From Verrucomicrobiales bacterium (lineage in GTDB: Bacteria > Verrucomicrobiota > Verrucomicrobiia > Verrucomicrobiales > Akkermansiaceae), in assembly GCA_003483645.1 (NCBI GenBank), contig DMYM01000507.1, forward strand, positions 1 to 5,191: DNA of 5,191 nt, read 5' to 3'. Positions 1 to 5,191 of the stretch are shown piece after piece. Under the pieces are notes generated by a model. That model was given only the letters and a program-made list of their open reading frames with translations. It was not told where the DNA came from and ran no database searches. The translations under genes and the position numbers were made by a program. The first letter of the stretch is position 1. Every line of letters begins with the position of its first letter.

Positions 1-1
1 G

Positions 2-1237
2 GCGGAACACATTTCGCTCCTTCGTGACCGGGTGGCGGAGTTGCGGCACCCTCCCCTGGGCCTGGACAAGGTGCCGCATGAAAAGCTGGAGTTTTTTTTC
101 GACGAGATCCGGAACGCTCCGGACAGAGAAAGACTGCTGGCAGGCCTTTACCGGATTGCCCTGCCGGCCCTGTGTGAGAGCATGCGGGCCTATCGGGAGG
201 AGACCAATCCTCTTGCCGATGCGCCTGGACTACGAGTTCTCCGGATGGTGCTGCCCGAGGTGGAAGCCATGACTGCGTGGGGTGAGGAGGCCTGTGTCGC
301 GCTTGAGAATTCAGGTCCGGGCGAGAGAGAGGATCATACGGAGTGGCTGGAGGAACTGCGAGGCTGGCTGGCGGCTTCGGGTGGACTGGCGGGAACGGAG
401 GAGGAGGGGAACGCTCCATCCCCGCGCTACTCGACTGAGGAGTTCCGCTACAACAGCACGCCGCAGCGTGACGAACGATTTCCGGATCCCTACAACATGG
501 GAGTGCACGCCGAGGAGTTCCTCTACGACGAGTCCTTCGAGAGCCGGGACAAGATTTTCATGATGTTCTACAAGCGCATCCGCGAGATCGACGTCCCTGA
601 GATGATGGCGTCCATTCTTTACGAGATAGTGACGGAGAGCGGGGATGAAGAAACGGGTGGGCGCCCGTGGGGGTTTTACCGGGACATGACACGGCAACTC
701 TGGGATGAAGCCCGGCACGCCATGATGGGAGAAGTGGGCTTCGCCCGGGCCGGCATCGACTGGCCGAGCAAGGTGATGATTAATTTCACCTGGTCGAAAG
801 GACTGAACGAGCAGCTTACCCCCCGGGAACGCCATGCGGTCCTGTGGTTTATCGAGCAGGGGCTCATGTCCAAGACGGGCAAGCGCTACGAGTGGGAAGT
901 GGGGGCCGATTCCGGAGATGAGTTCGCGCAGTTGATTCAGGACTTTGACTGGGCCGATGAAGTCCTGCACGCAAGGATTGGTCGTGATTGGTATGTGAAA
1001 GACTTTGGAACGGTAGCGGCGGCGGCGGACTACGGTAGTTCCTGCTGGGACAAGGTGGTTTCCGACTGGGAACAGTGGAAGAAGGAGGGCCTGACCGAGC
1101 ACCGCAACTGGTGGCCTGACCTCTATCGCGAGGTGTGCAGGCATCGGGGGGAGGAACCCGATCCCCGCGTGCTGGCTTACGATCGCAGCTATGCCAAAAC
1201 CCGCGCCGACTTGCAGCGGATTGCGGCTTCGGGGTAG
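2..1237 (+). CDS. Ferritin-like (probable di-iron) protein of unknown function, N-terminus cut by window edge
   Basis: The frame is open from the first complete codon at base 2 to the TAG at 1235-1237, giving 411 visible residues. A GTG at 32 could start translation, but in-frame codons continue upstream without a stop, so the gene probably begins outside the window. Counting from the first visible codon, the core carries the four-helix di-iron pattern: Glu200 and Glu208 in a helix ending in ILYE, then DEARHA with Glu236 and His239 (an ExxH motif), then Glu285 in a WFIEQGLM helix, then a second ExxH, DEVLH, with Glu320 and His323. This resembles ferritin-like oxidases and DUF455-type proteins. 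The stretch before the core (roughly residues 1-110) is also helical and acidic, with a WGEEA segment, and may be a degenerate copy or a cap. No signal peptide or membrane segment is visible. The substrate is unknown: oxidation, oxygen handling or iron storage are all possible. The gene is convergent with the downstream sulfatase and not in an operon with it. The fold call is fairly firm; the function is not known. Confidence 0.8.
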   Translation, partial: AEHISLLRDRVAELRHPPLGLDKVPHEKLEFFFDEIRNAPDRERLLAGLYRIALPALCESMRAYREETNPLADAPGLRVLRMVLPEVEAMTAWGEEACVALENSGPGEREDHTEWLEELRGWLAASGGLAGTEEEGNAPSPRYSTEEFRYNSTPQRDERFPDPYNMGVHAEEFLYDESFESRDKIFMMFYKRIREIDVPEMMASILYEIVTESGDEETGGRPWGFYRDMTRQLWDEARHAMMGEVGFARAGIDWPSKVMINFTWSKGLNEQLTPRERHAVLWFIEQGLMSKTGKRYEWEVGADSGDEFAQLIQDFDWADEVLHARIGRDWYVKDFGTVAAAADYGSSCWDKVVSDWEQWKKEGLTEHRNWWPDLYREVCRHRGEEPDPRVLAYDRSYAKTRADLQRIAASG

Positions 1238-1241
1238 GTGG

Positions 1242-1258
1242 CTTGCGGCCTGCGCAAG
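1242..1258. terminator. Small hairpin between convergent genes, possible shared terminator
   Basis: CTTGCG (1242-1247) and CGCAAG (1253-1258) are perfect inverted copies around a five-base loop, in the 39-base gap between the ferritin-like gene stop and the sulfatase stop. The position fits a bidirectional terminator. The stem is only six pairs and no T-run follows on either strand, so intrinsic termination would be weak. It may instead be a chance palindrome. Confidence 0.35.
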
Positions 1259-1276
1259 GTAATAAAACCGGGGGGT

Positions 1277-2791
1277 TCAAGGCAGCAGAACGCCTTCCTT
1301 GATCATCTTGGCCTTGGACCAGCGGGGGCGGATACGGGCGGGAGTTGGTTTTCCGGTCACGCGGTCGAACTCGTCCGGGGTACGAAGCTTGGGGATCTGT
1401 TCCCGGGTACGGATACGCCAATGCTTGTACTCCGCGCGCAGGCGTTCAAGGGTGTCCAGGTGCGCCGGATCCCGGGCGAGATTGTTGAGTTCGTGGGGAT
1501 CGGTGGCGAGATCGTAGAGTTCTTCCCGGGGGCGGGGTGCAGTGAAACAGGTCGACTGCACCTCGGGCAGCGTTCCTTCCGCGCGCAGGCGTTGCATTTC
1601 CTTGAAGGTATCGCTACGGGCCGCATCGGCGGGAGGTGTAGCGGGAAGATCGGAGTAGTGGTTGATGATGTACTTGTAGCGACGGTCCCGCACCGCGCGC
1701 GCGCGATCCTCGTAGTCGTGCCAGTTCTTTTCAGCGAAGATGGTGTCGCGGATCGCGGCGTTCTTTCCTTTCAGGAGTGCTGTGAAGTCCTTGCCCATGT
1801 AGTTGCGGTTTACCGGGAGGTCGGCAAGCGTCAGGATGGTGGTCGCCAGATCGATCATACTGACCAGCTGGTTGCAGCGTGTACCCGGCTTCACCACGGC
1901 GGGCCAACGGATGATGAGAGGTGTGCGAATGCCACTGTCATAGAGAGTGGTCTTGTCGCGGGGAAAGGGACGGCCGTTGTCGCTCAGGAATACCACGATG
2001 GTATTGTCTGCCGCTTTCTGCGCCTCCAACTCATGGAGGACTGCTCCCACGAAGCGGTCGAGCCTGGTGATTTCGTCGTAGTAGCGGGCGTAGTCCTGAC
2101 GTACGAGTGGGGTGTCCGGATGGTAGGGGGGCAGGACAACCTCGTCGGGGGAATGGGATTGCTTCGAGATCTGTTCATCGTAGGGACGGTGTGGATCGAC
2201 GGCCGCGAGCCAGACGAGGAAGGGCTTGCTGGGATCCCGTTCGCGGAGAAGGCTCACCCAGTCGGCACATCCGCTCCTGGCGTCTCCGGTGGCGGTCTCC
2301 ACGAAATTCCCACGGGCATCGGCTCCGGCATTGGCGGGGAGCTGGAATCCCGAGGTGTCCACTTCCCGCACCACCGTGAAGCGTTCGCGCATGGCTTCGC
2401 CGAGGTGCCACTTGCCTGCTGCCCCGACGAAGTACCCGGCCAGCTTGAGTCTTTGGGGGAAGATGATCTGAGAGGCGGGGATGGGCCAGTGCAGTTGCTC
2501 GGCATCGGTCTGGTGGGGATAGCGTCCGGTGAGAATGCTGGCGCGGCTGGGCGAGCAGGAGCTGATGGTCAGGAAGGCCTGATCGAAACACATCCCTTCC
2601 GCGGCAAGGCGATCGAGATTTGGGGTGTGCACCTTTTTGTTGCCGAAGGGACCGAGGTCGTCCCAGGCCATATCGTCGGCGAGAATGACCACGAAATTGG
2701 GGCGGTCGCGTTCCGTGGTGGGTAAATCCTGGGCGGAAAGGAAGGCCCCGGGAATCAGGGAGAGTGCTGTGAGGTGGAGAAAAGCGTTCAT
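1277..2791 (-). CDS. Secreted type I sulfatase (formylglycine-dependent, Cys-type), sulfamidase-like
   Basis: The 504-residue protein should hydrolyse a sulfate ester or N-sulfate bond on an exported or periplasmic substrate. Residues 1-20 form a short signal peptide with a likely cut after LSA, although its N-region lacks a clear Lys or Arg. The catalytic set is complete: Asp39 and Asp40 (metal), Cys79 in C-S-P-S-R with Arg83 (the cysteine converted to formylglycine by a maturase not in this window), Lys127 and His129 in GKWHLGE, His201 in DPHRPY, Asp271 and Asn272 in SDNG, and Lys280. The loop DNGRPFPRDKTTLY matches the spacing seen in heparan N-sulfatase (sulfamidase), where Arg takes the place of this Lys. 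The C-terminal ELYDLATDPHELNNLA segment is typical of the family. The ATG at 2789-2791 gives the signal peptide directly and is preferred, although no Shine-Dalgarno sequence precedes it. The length is normal. Family membership is certain; the glycan substrate is not, and sulfamidase-like activity is inferred from one loop. Confidence 0.96.
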   Translation of the reverse strand: MNAFLHLTALSLIPGAFLSAQDLPTTERDRPNFVVILADDMAWDDLGPFGNKKVHTPNLDRLAAEGMCFDQAFLTISSCSPSRASILTGRYPHQTDAEQLHWPIPASQIIFPQRLKLAGYFVGAAGKWHLGEAMRERFTVVREVDTSGFQLPANAGADARGNFVETATGDARSGCADWVSLLRERDPSKPFLVWLAAVDPHRPYDEQISKQSHSPDEVVLPPYHPDTPLVRQDYARYYDEITRLDRFVGAVLHELEAQKAADNTIVVFLSDNGRPFPRDKTTLYDSGIRTPLIIRWPAVVKPGTRCNQLVSMIDLATTILTLADLPVNRNYMGKDFTALLKGKNAAIRDTIFAEKNWHDYEDRARAVRDRRYKYIINHYSDLPATPPADAARSDTFKEMQRLRAEGTLPEVQSTCFTAPRPREELYDLATDPHELNNLARDPAHLDTLERLRAEYKHWRIRTREQIPKLRTPDEFDRVTGKPTPARIRPRWSKAKMIKEGVLLP

Positions 2792-2928
2792 TGCGGGGAA
2801 AGAGGGGCAGGCTCTGCAGACGGAGAACGGCTGACTGGATTTCCTAGCCAGTCCCTTCGTGACAGGGAAGCCTGAAGCACCTTTTTGTAGGTTGGAGATC
2901 TGCCCGTTCCTGTCCTACGATCGCTTCA
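2792..2928. promoter_or_regulatory. Divergent promoter region between the sulfatase and isomerase-like genes
   Basis: These 137 bases separate two divergently transcribed genes and must hold both promoters. On the plus strand, TTGGAG (2892-2897) and TACGAT (2916-2921), 18 bases apart, form a weak sigma-70-like pair that would place the transcript start almost on the ATG at 2929, giving a leaderless message. On the minus strand I find no convincing -35/-10 pair. Neither start codon has a good Shine-Dalgarno sequence: the bases just before the sulfatase ATG are pyrimidine-rich, and those before the isomerase-like ATG lack a purine run. Two inverted repeats in the middle may be operator sites. 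Confidence 0.45.
2833..2868. repeat. Two overlapping inverted repeats in the divergent control region
   Basis: GACTGG (2833-2838) pairs perfectly with CCAGTC (2848-2853) around nine bases. TCCCT (2852-2856) pairs with AGGGA (2864-2868) around seven bases, and the two structures share two bases. They cannot fully form at once. They lie about 40-75 bases from each start codon, a sensible place for a regulator site. The stems are short, so chance is a real alternative. Confidence 0.35.
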
Positions 2929-3813
2929 ATGAATCCTTCACGACGACATTTTCTCGGTGGGGCCGCCCTGGCGGCTGGTGGATTTGCCCTGGGAACCGGG
3001 CGGTCCGGCGCCGTGCCAGCCAGGATCGACACCCCCTTCAAACATTCGGTGATGGGTTGGTGTTTCGGAGGGCGCGGGGTGAAGACCGGGCAACTGGCCG
3101 AATGGTGTGTCAAGCTGGGCATGCACGGGATGGAGGGTATTCCGCGGACGGCTTACAAGGAGGTGATGGACCTTGGCCTCGAGATTTCGCTGGTGGGAAG
3201 TCACGGCTTTTCGCAGGGCCCCTGCGATCCCAGGCATACCGAGATGGTCATCGAAAAGCTGAAGGACGGCATCGAGGTGGCCAGCCGGATCAAGGCCAAG
3301 CGCGTGATCACCTTCACCGGCATGCGCTACGAGGGCATGGACGAGGAAAAGGCCGCCCAGCTCTGCGTGGACACCTGGAAGAAGGTCGTTCCCCTGGCCG
3401 AGAAGAAGGGGATCACTATTTGTTTTGAGCATCTCAATTCCAGGGCCACGGAAGGAAAGATGACCGGCCACGCCGGCTACTTTGGTGACGACGTTGACTT
3501 CTGTGTCGATCTCATCAAGCGGGTGGGATCGGAGAACTTCAAGTTGCTCTTCGATATCTACCACGTGGAGATCATGAACGGCGATGTGATCCGGCGCATC
3601 CGGGAGTACAAGGATTACATCGGCCACTACCACACCGCCGGCAACCCGGGCCGGGGCGAGATCGACGGGACGCAGGAGATCAACTATCCGCCCATCATCA
3701 GGGAAATCGTCAAGACCGGTTTCACCGACTATGTTGCCCAGGAATTCATTCCCACCTGGGAGGACCCCTTCAAGTCACTGAAACACGGAGTAGAGACCTG
3801 TACCGTAAAGTGA
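2929..3813 (+). CDS. Tat-exported hydroxypyruvate isomerase-like TIM-barrel protein
   Basis: The 294-residue protein belongs to the sugar phosphate isomerase/epimerase (AP endonuclease 2-like) TIM-barrel family and most resembles hydroxypyruvate isomerase, which interconverts hydroxypyruvate and tartronate semialdehyde. It opens with a twin-arginine signal, SRRHFLGG at residues 4-11, followed by an Ala/Gly-rich hydrophobic stretch and a possible cut after Ala31, so the folded enzyme is probably exported. Likely metal and catalytic residues are Glu167 in CFEHLN, Asp209 and His212 in LLFDIYH, His235 in IGHYHTAGNPGRGE, and Glu272 in AQEF. The NPGRGEIDGTQEINY stretch (residues 239-253) is the strongest hydroxypyruvate isomerase signature. 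The ATG at 2929 is chosen because the Tat signal starts at once; there is no clear Shine-Dalgarno sequence. Exported members are common in planctomycetes and Verrucomicrobiota and are often annotated as hydroxypyruvate isomerase without proof. An epimerase or isomerase acting on another sugar or keto acid is equally possible. The gene is transcribed alone, divergent from the sulfatase. Confidence 0.9.
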   Translation: MNPSRRHFLGGAALAAGGFALGTGRSGAVPARIDTPFKHSVMGWCFGGRGVKTGQLAEWCVKLGMHGMEGIPRTAYKEVMDLGLEISLVGSHGFSQGPCDPRHTEMVIEKLKDGIEVASRIKAKRVITFTGMRYEGMDEEKAAQLCVDTWKKVVPLAEKKGITICFEHLNSRATEGKMTGHAGYFGDDVDFCVDLIKRVGSENFKLLFDIYHVEIMNGDVIRRIREYKDYIGHYHTAGNPGRGEIDGTQEINYPPIIREIVKTGFTDYVAQEFIPTWEDPFKSLKHGVETCTVK

Positions 3814-3833
3814 TCTCCGGGATCGCCTCTTCC

Positions 3834-3895
3834 CTCATGCGGGCACGGGTGCACTGCTTGGCGGAAGGAGATCATGCCCGTCGAGGCGGCATGAG
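3834..3895. terminator. Interrupted inverted repeat between convergent genes, possible bidirectional terminator
   Basis: CTCATGC (3834-3840) pairs perfectly with GCATGAG (3889-3895). Directly inside it, GGGCA (3841-3845) pairs with TGCCC (3875-3879), leaving a nine-base bulge at 3880-3888 and a 29-base loop. It fills most of the 88-base gap between two converging genes, which fits a shared transcription end. No T-run follows on either strand, so it is not a classical intrinsic terminator. Confidence 0.4.
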
Positions 3896-3901
3896 CTTCG
3901 C

Positions 3902-5191
3902 TCAAAGCTGATCGGCGAGGGGTTCCACGAATGGATTGAACCAGCCTCGGGTGTCCTCAATGGTGAGACGCTTGGACGCCGCAAAGTCTTTTGCGAAGAC
4001 GCGCCGGGCAAGTTCCCTGACCGCGTTGGGATCGGAGTAGGAAATATTCAATTCGTAGCTGATCTGCAGGCTATGGGTGTCAAGGTTGGTGGCCCCCACC
4101 GTCGCCCAGCCGTCGCAGATGGTGGCCTTCATGTGCGTCATTCCGGGATAGCGGTAGACGATTGCACCGGCCCGCAGAAGCACTCCGGCAGCCTGGTGGT
4201 TGGCGAGGTCCATGATCTTCTCGATGGGGTCGTCGGGGAGGACCGGAATGATGACCCGCACGTCGATCCCCCGTCTGCAGGCAGAGATGAGGGCATCCAG
4301 AATCCGGTCACTGGTGATGTATTCGTTCTCGATCCAGATCCGGCTGCGGCTGGCTCGAATGGCTCTCAGGGTGGCCTCCAGTGGTTCCCGGCGCCCTTCC
4401 AGGAGATTGGTGCTCAGCACGCGGACGGGAAACGATCCCGGTGGAGATGGCCCGGCTCGTGAGCTGAATCCGGGAGGTGTCCGCAGCAGTGAGAGGTCGC
4501 CGAGGGGATGAGCAAACCGCCACTTCTTGTCGAACTCGGGCTGGAGCTGATCCACCACTGGACCGCGCACGCGGACCATGAGGTCGTGCCATTCGGAGTA
4601 ATACTCGCGGCCGATATTGATTCCCCCGAGGAGGGCGGTGCGCCCATCAAAGACGAGCAGCTTGCAGTGATCCAGCACGGCCCAGGGATTCAGGATACGG
4701 CGCAATCGGAGAGAGGAGTCGCGGCGCAGGTAGCGGGCCATGTCCGGGACTGCGCGGAATCCCGCGGGTGCCGGGGTGTGCGGCTCCAGGCTCGCCGAGA
4801 CGGTGGATCCGATGTCGTCGAGAAGAATCCGGGTGGGGACCGAGCGGCCATGTCTCTTCACCAGGTCGGCGTAGTGCACGCTGATGTCGTCGTTGTCCCA
4901 GATGTAGAACTGCAGGTCGATCGATTCACGAGCACTACGCAGTTCCTCTTCAAGGGCGGGAAAGAACTCCGTCCCATCTACCAGCAGTTCCACCGTGCCG
5001 GGTGTGGGAGCGGGCAGCCCGAGGCGGGTCAGACTGGCGGCAAACTCCCTGCTGCCGGGAATCCCGCTGGTGCGGGGCGGGGGATCGAGCAGGAAAGGGA
5101 TGTTTCCTCGTACCAGCTCCTCGGCTCGCTGAATCAACATCGCCAGTCCCAGTGTGGTCGAGGTGACCGGGCTCCGAACCTTGGAGAGGAG
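3902..5191 (-). CDS. Phospholipase D family protein, cardiolipin synthase-like, probably cut at its N-terminus by the window edge
   Basis: The protein has two HKD phospholipase D motifs and probably transfers phosphatidyl groups, as in cardiolipin synthesis, or hydrolyses phospholipids. Counted from the ATG at 5138-5140 (412 residues to the stop), motif one has His158, Lys160 and Asp165 followed by GGIN and the EYYSEWHD stretch. Motif two has His336, Lys338 and Asp343 followed by GATN and SYELN. The IDLQFYIWDNDD segment (residues 74-85) is the usual start of the first barrel half. No membrane helix is visible, so it resembles soluble ClsB/ClsC-type enzymes more than ClsA. In-frame codons continue upstream of the ATG to the window edge without a stop (17 more residues, including VRSPVTSTT), and that segment reads like coding sequence, so the real start may lie outside. 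The gene is convergent with the isomerase-like gene. Family membership is firm; cardiolipin synthase against another phosphatidyltransferase or a phospholipase is open. Confidence 0.92.
   Translation of the reverse strand, partial: LLSKVRSPVTSTTLGLAMLIQRAEELVRGNIPFLLDPPPRTSGIPGSREFAASLTRLGLPAPTPGTVELLVDGTEFFPALEEELRSARESIDLQFYIWDNDDISVHYADLVKRHGRSVPTRILLDDIGSTVSASLEPHTPAPAGFRAVPDMARYLRRDSSLRLRRILNPWAVLDHCKLLVFDGRTALLGGINIGREYYSEWHDLMVRVRGPVVDQLQPEFDKKWRFAHPLGDLSLLRTPPGFSSRAGPSPPGSFPVRVLSTNLLEGRREPLEATLRAIRASRSRIWIENEYITSDRILDALISACRRGIDVRVIIPVLPDDPIEKIMDLANHQAAGVLLRAGAIVYRYPGMTHMKATICDGWATVGATNLDTHSLQISYELNISYSDPNAVRELARRVFAKDFAASKRLTIEDTRGWFNPFVEPLADQL

Noticed and set aside
311..1144. A 277-codon open frame on the minus strand opposite the ferritin-like gene.
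   Set aside because: It shows no domain motif and is antisense to a frame with clear di-iron motifs, so it is a GC-rich shadow.
1238..2725. A 495-codon open frame on the plus strand starting with GTG directly after the ferritin-like stop codon, in the same frame as that gene.
   Set aside because: It lies wholly antisense to a sulfatase with every catalytic residue in place. Its product is rich in Gly and Val without a recognisable motif, as expected from a frame opposite a GC-rich gene.
2863..2890. An intrinsic terminator formed by CAGG-GAAG-CCTG followed by a T-run at 2882-2886.
   Set aside because: The stem is only four pairs, the T-run begins seven bases after it, and it lies upstream of a start codon where no transcript needs to end.
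2938..3633. A 231-codon open frame on the minus strand opposite the isomerase-like gene.
   Set aside because: It mirrors the real gene, and its His/Leu/Val-rich composition is typical of an antisense frame.
4073..4511. Two plus-strand open frames opposite the phospholipase D gene.
   Set aside because: They are short, have no motifs, and overlap the region between the two HKD motifs of a well-supported gene.
2..5191. A defence system, toxin-antitoxin pair, prophage or biosynthetic cluster.
   Set aside because: Adjacent genes alternate in strand and each matches a common family. The phospholipase D protein has two HKD motifs with lipid-enzyme context and no nuclease-effector partner, and there are no repeats, integrases or small paired genes.

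Overview
The window holds four protein-coding genes in alternating orientation (+, -, +, -), packed with intergenic gaps of 39 to 137 bases. It is GC-rich (about 60% by eye). I see no RNA genes, insertion sequences, CRISPR arrays or phage genes. A secreted formylglycine-type sulfatase next to a twin-arginine-exported hydroxypyruvate-isomerase-like TIM-barrel protein, with little or no Shine-Dalgarno sequence, suggests a member of the PVC group, most likely Verrucomicrobiota or a planctomycete. This placement is inferred from protein style, not from a marker gene.

Layout. Bases 2-1237 (+) encode the C-terminal 411 residues of a ferritin-like, probably di-iron, protein of unknown function, whose start lies left of the window. 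A 39-base convergent gap with a small hairpin follows. Bases 1277-2791 (-) encode a complete secreted type I sulfatase with all expected catalytic residues and a sulfamidase-like C-terminal active-site loop. A 137-base divergent promoter region (2792-2928) contains two overlapping inverted repeats. Bases 2929-3813 (+) encode the Tat-exported isomerase/epimerase-like protein. An 88-base convergent gap with an interrupted inverted repeat follows. Bases 3902-5191 (-) encode a two-HKD phospholipase D family protein of the cardiolipin synthase type, whose reading frame is open to the right edge, so its true start may lie outside.

How they work together. No two adjacent genes share a strand, so nothing here forms an operon. 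The sulfatase and the isomerase-like gene share a divergent control region and both products are probably exported. A joint role in breaking down sulfated glycans outside the cytoplasm or in the periplasm is possible but rests only on adjacency. The ferritin-like and phospholipase D genes look like unrelated housekeeping or accessory genes. I did not find convincing evidence of a new multi-gene system. The least understood item is the ferritin-like protein.
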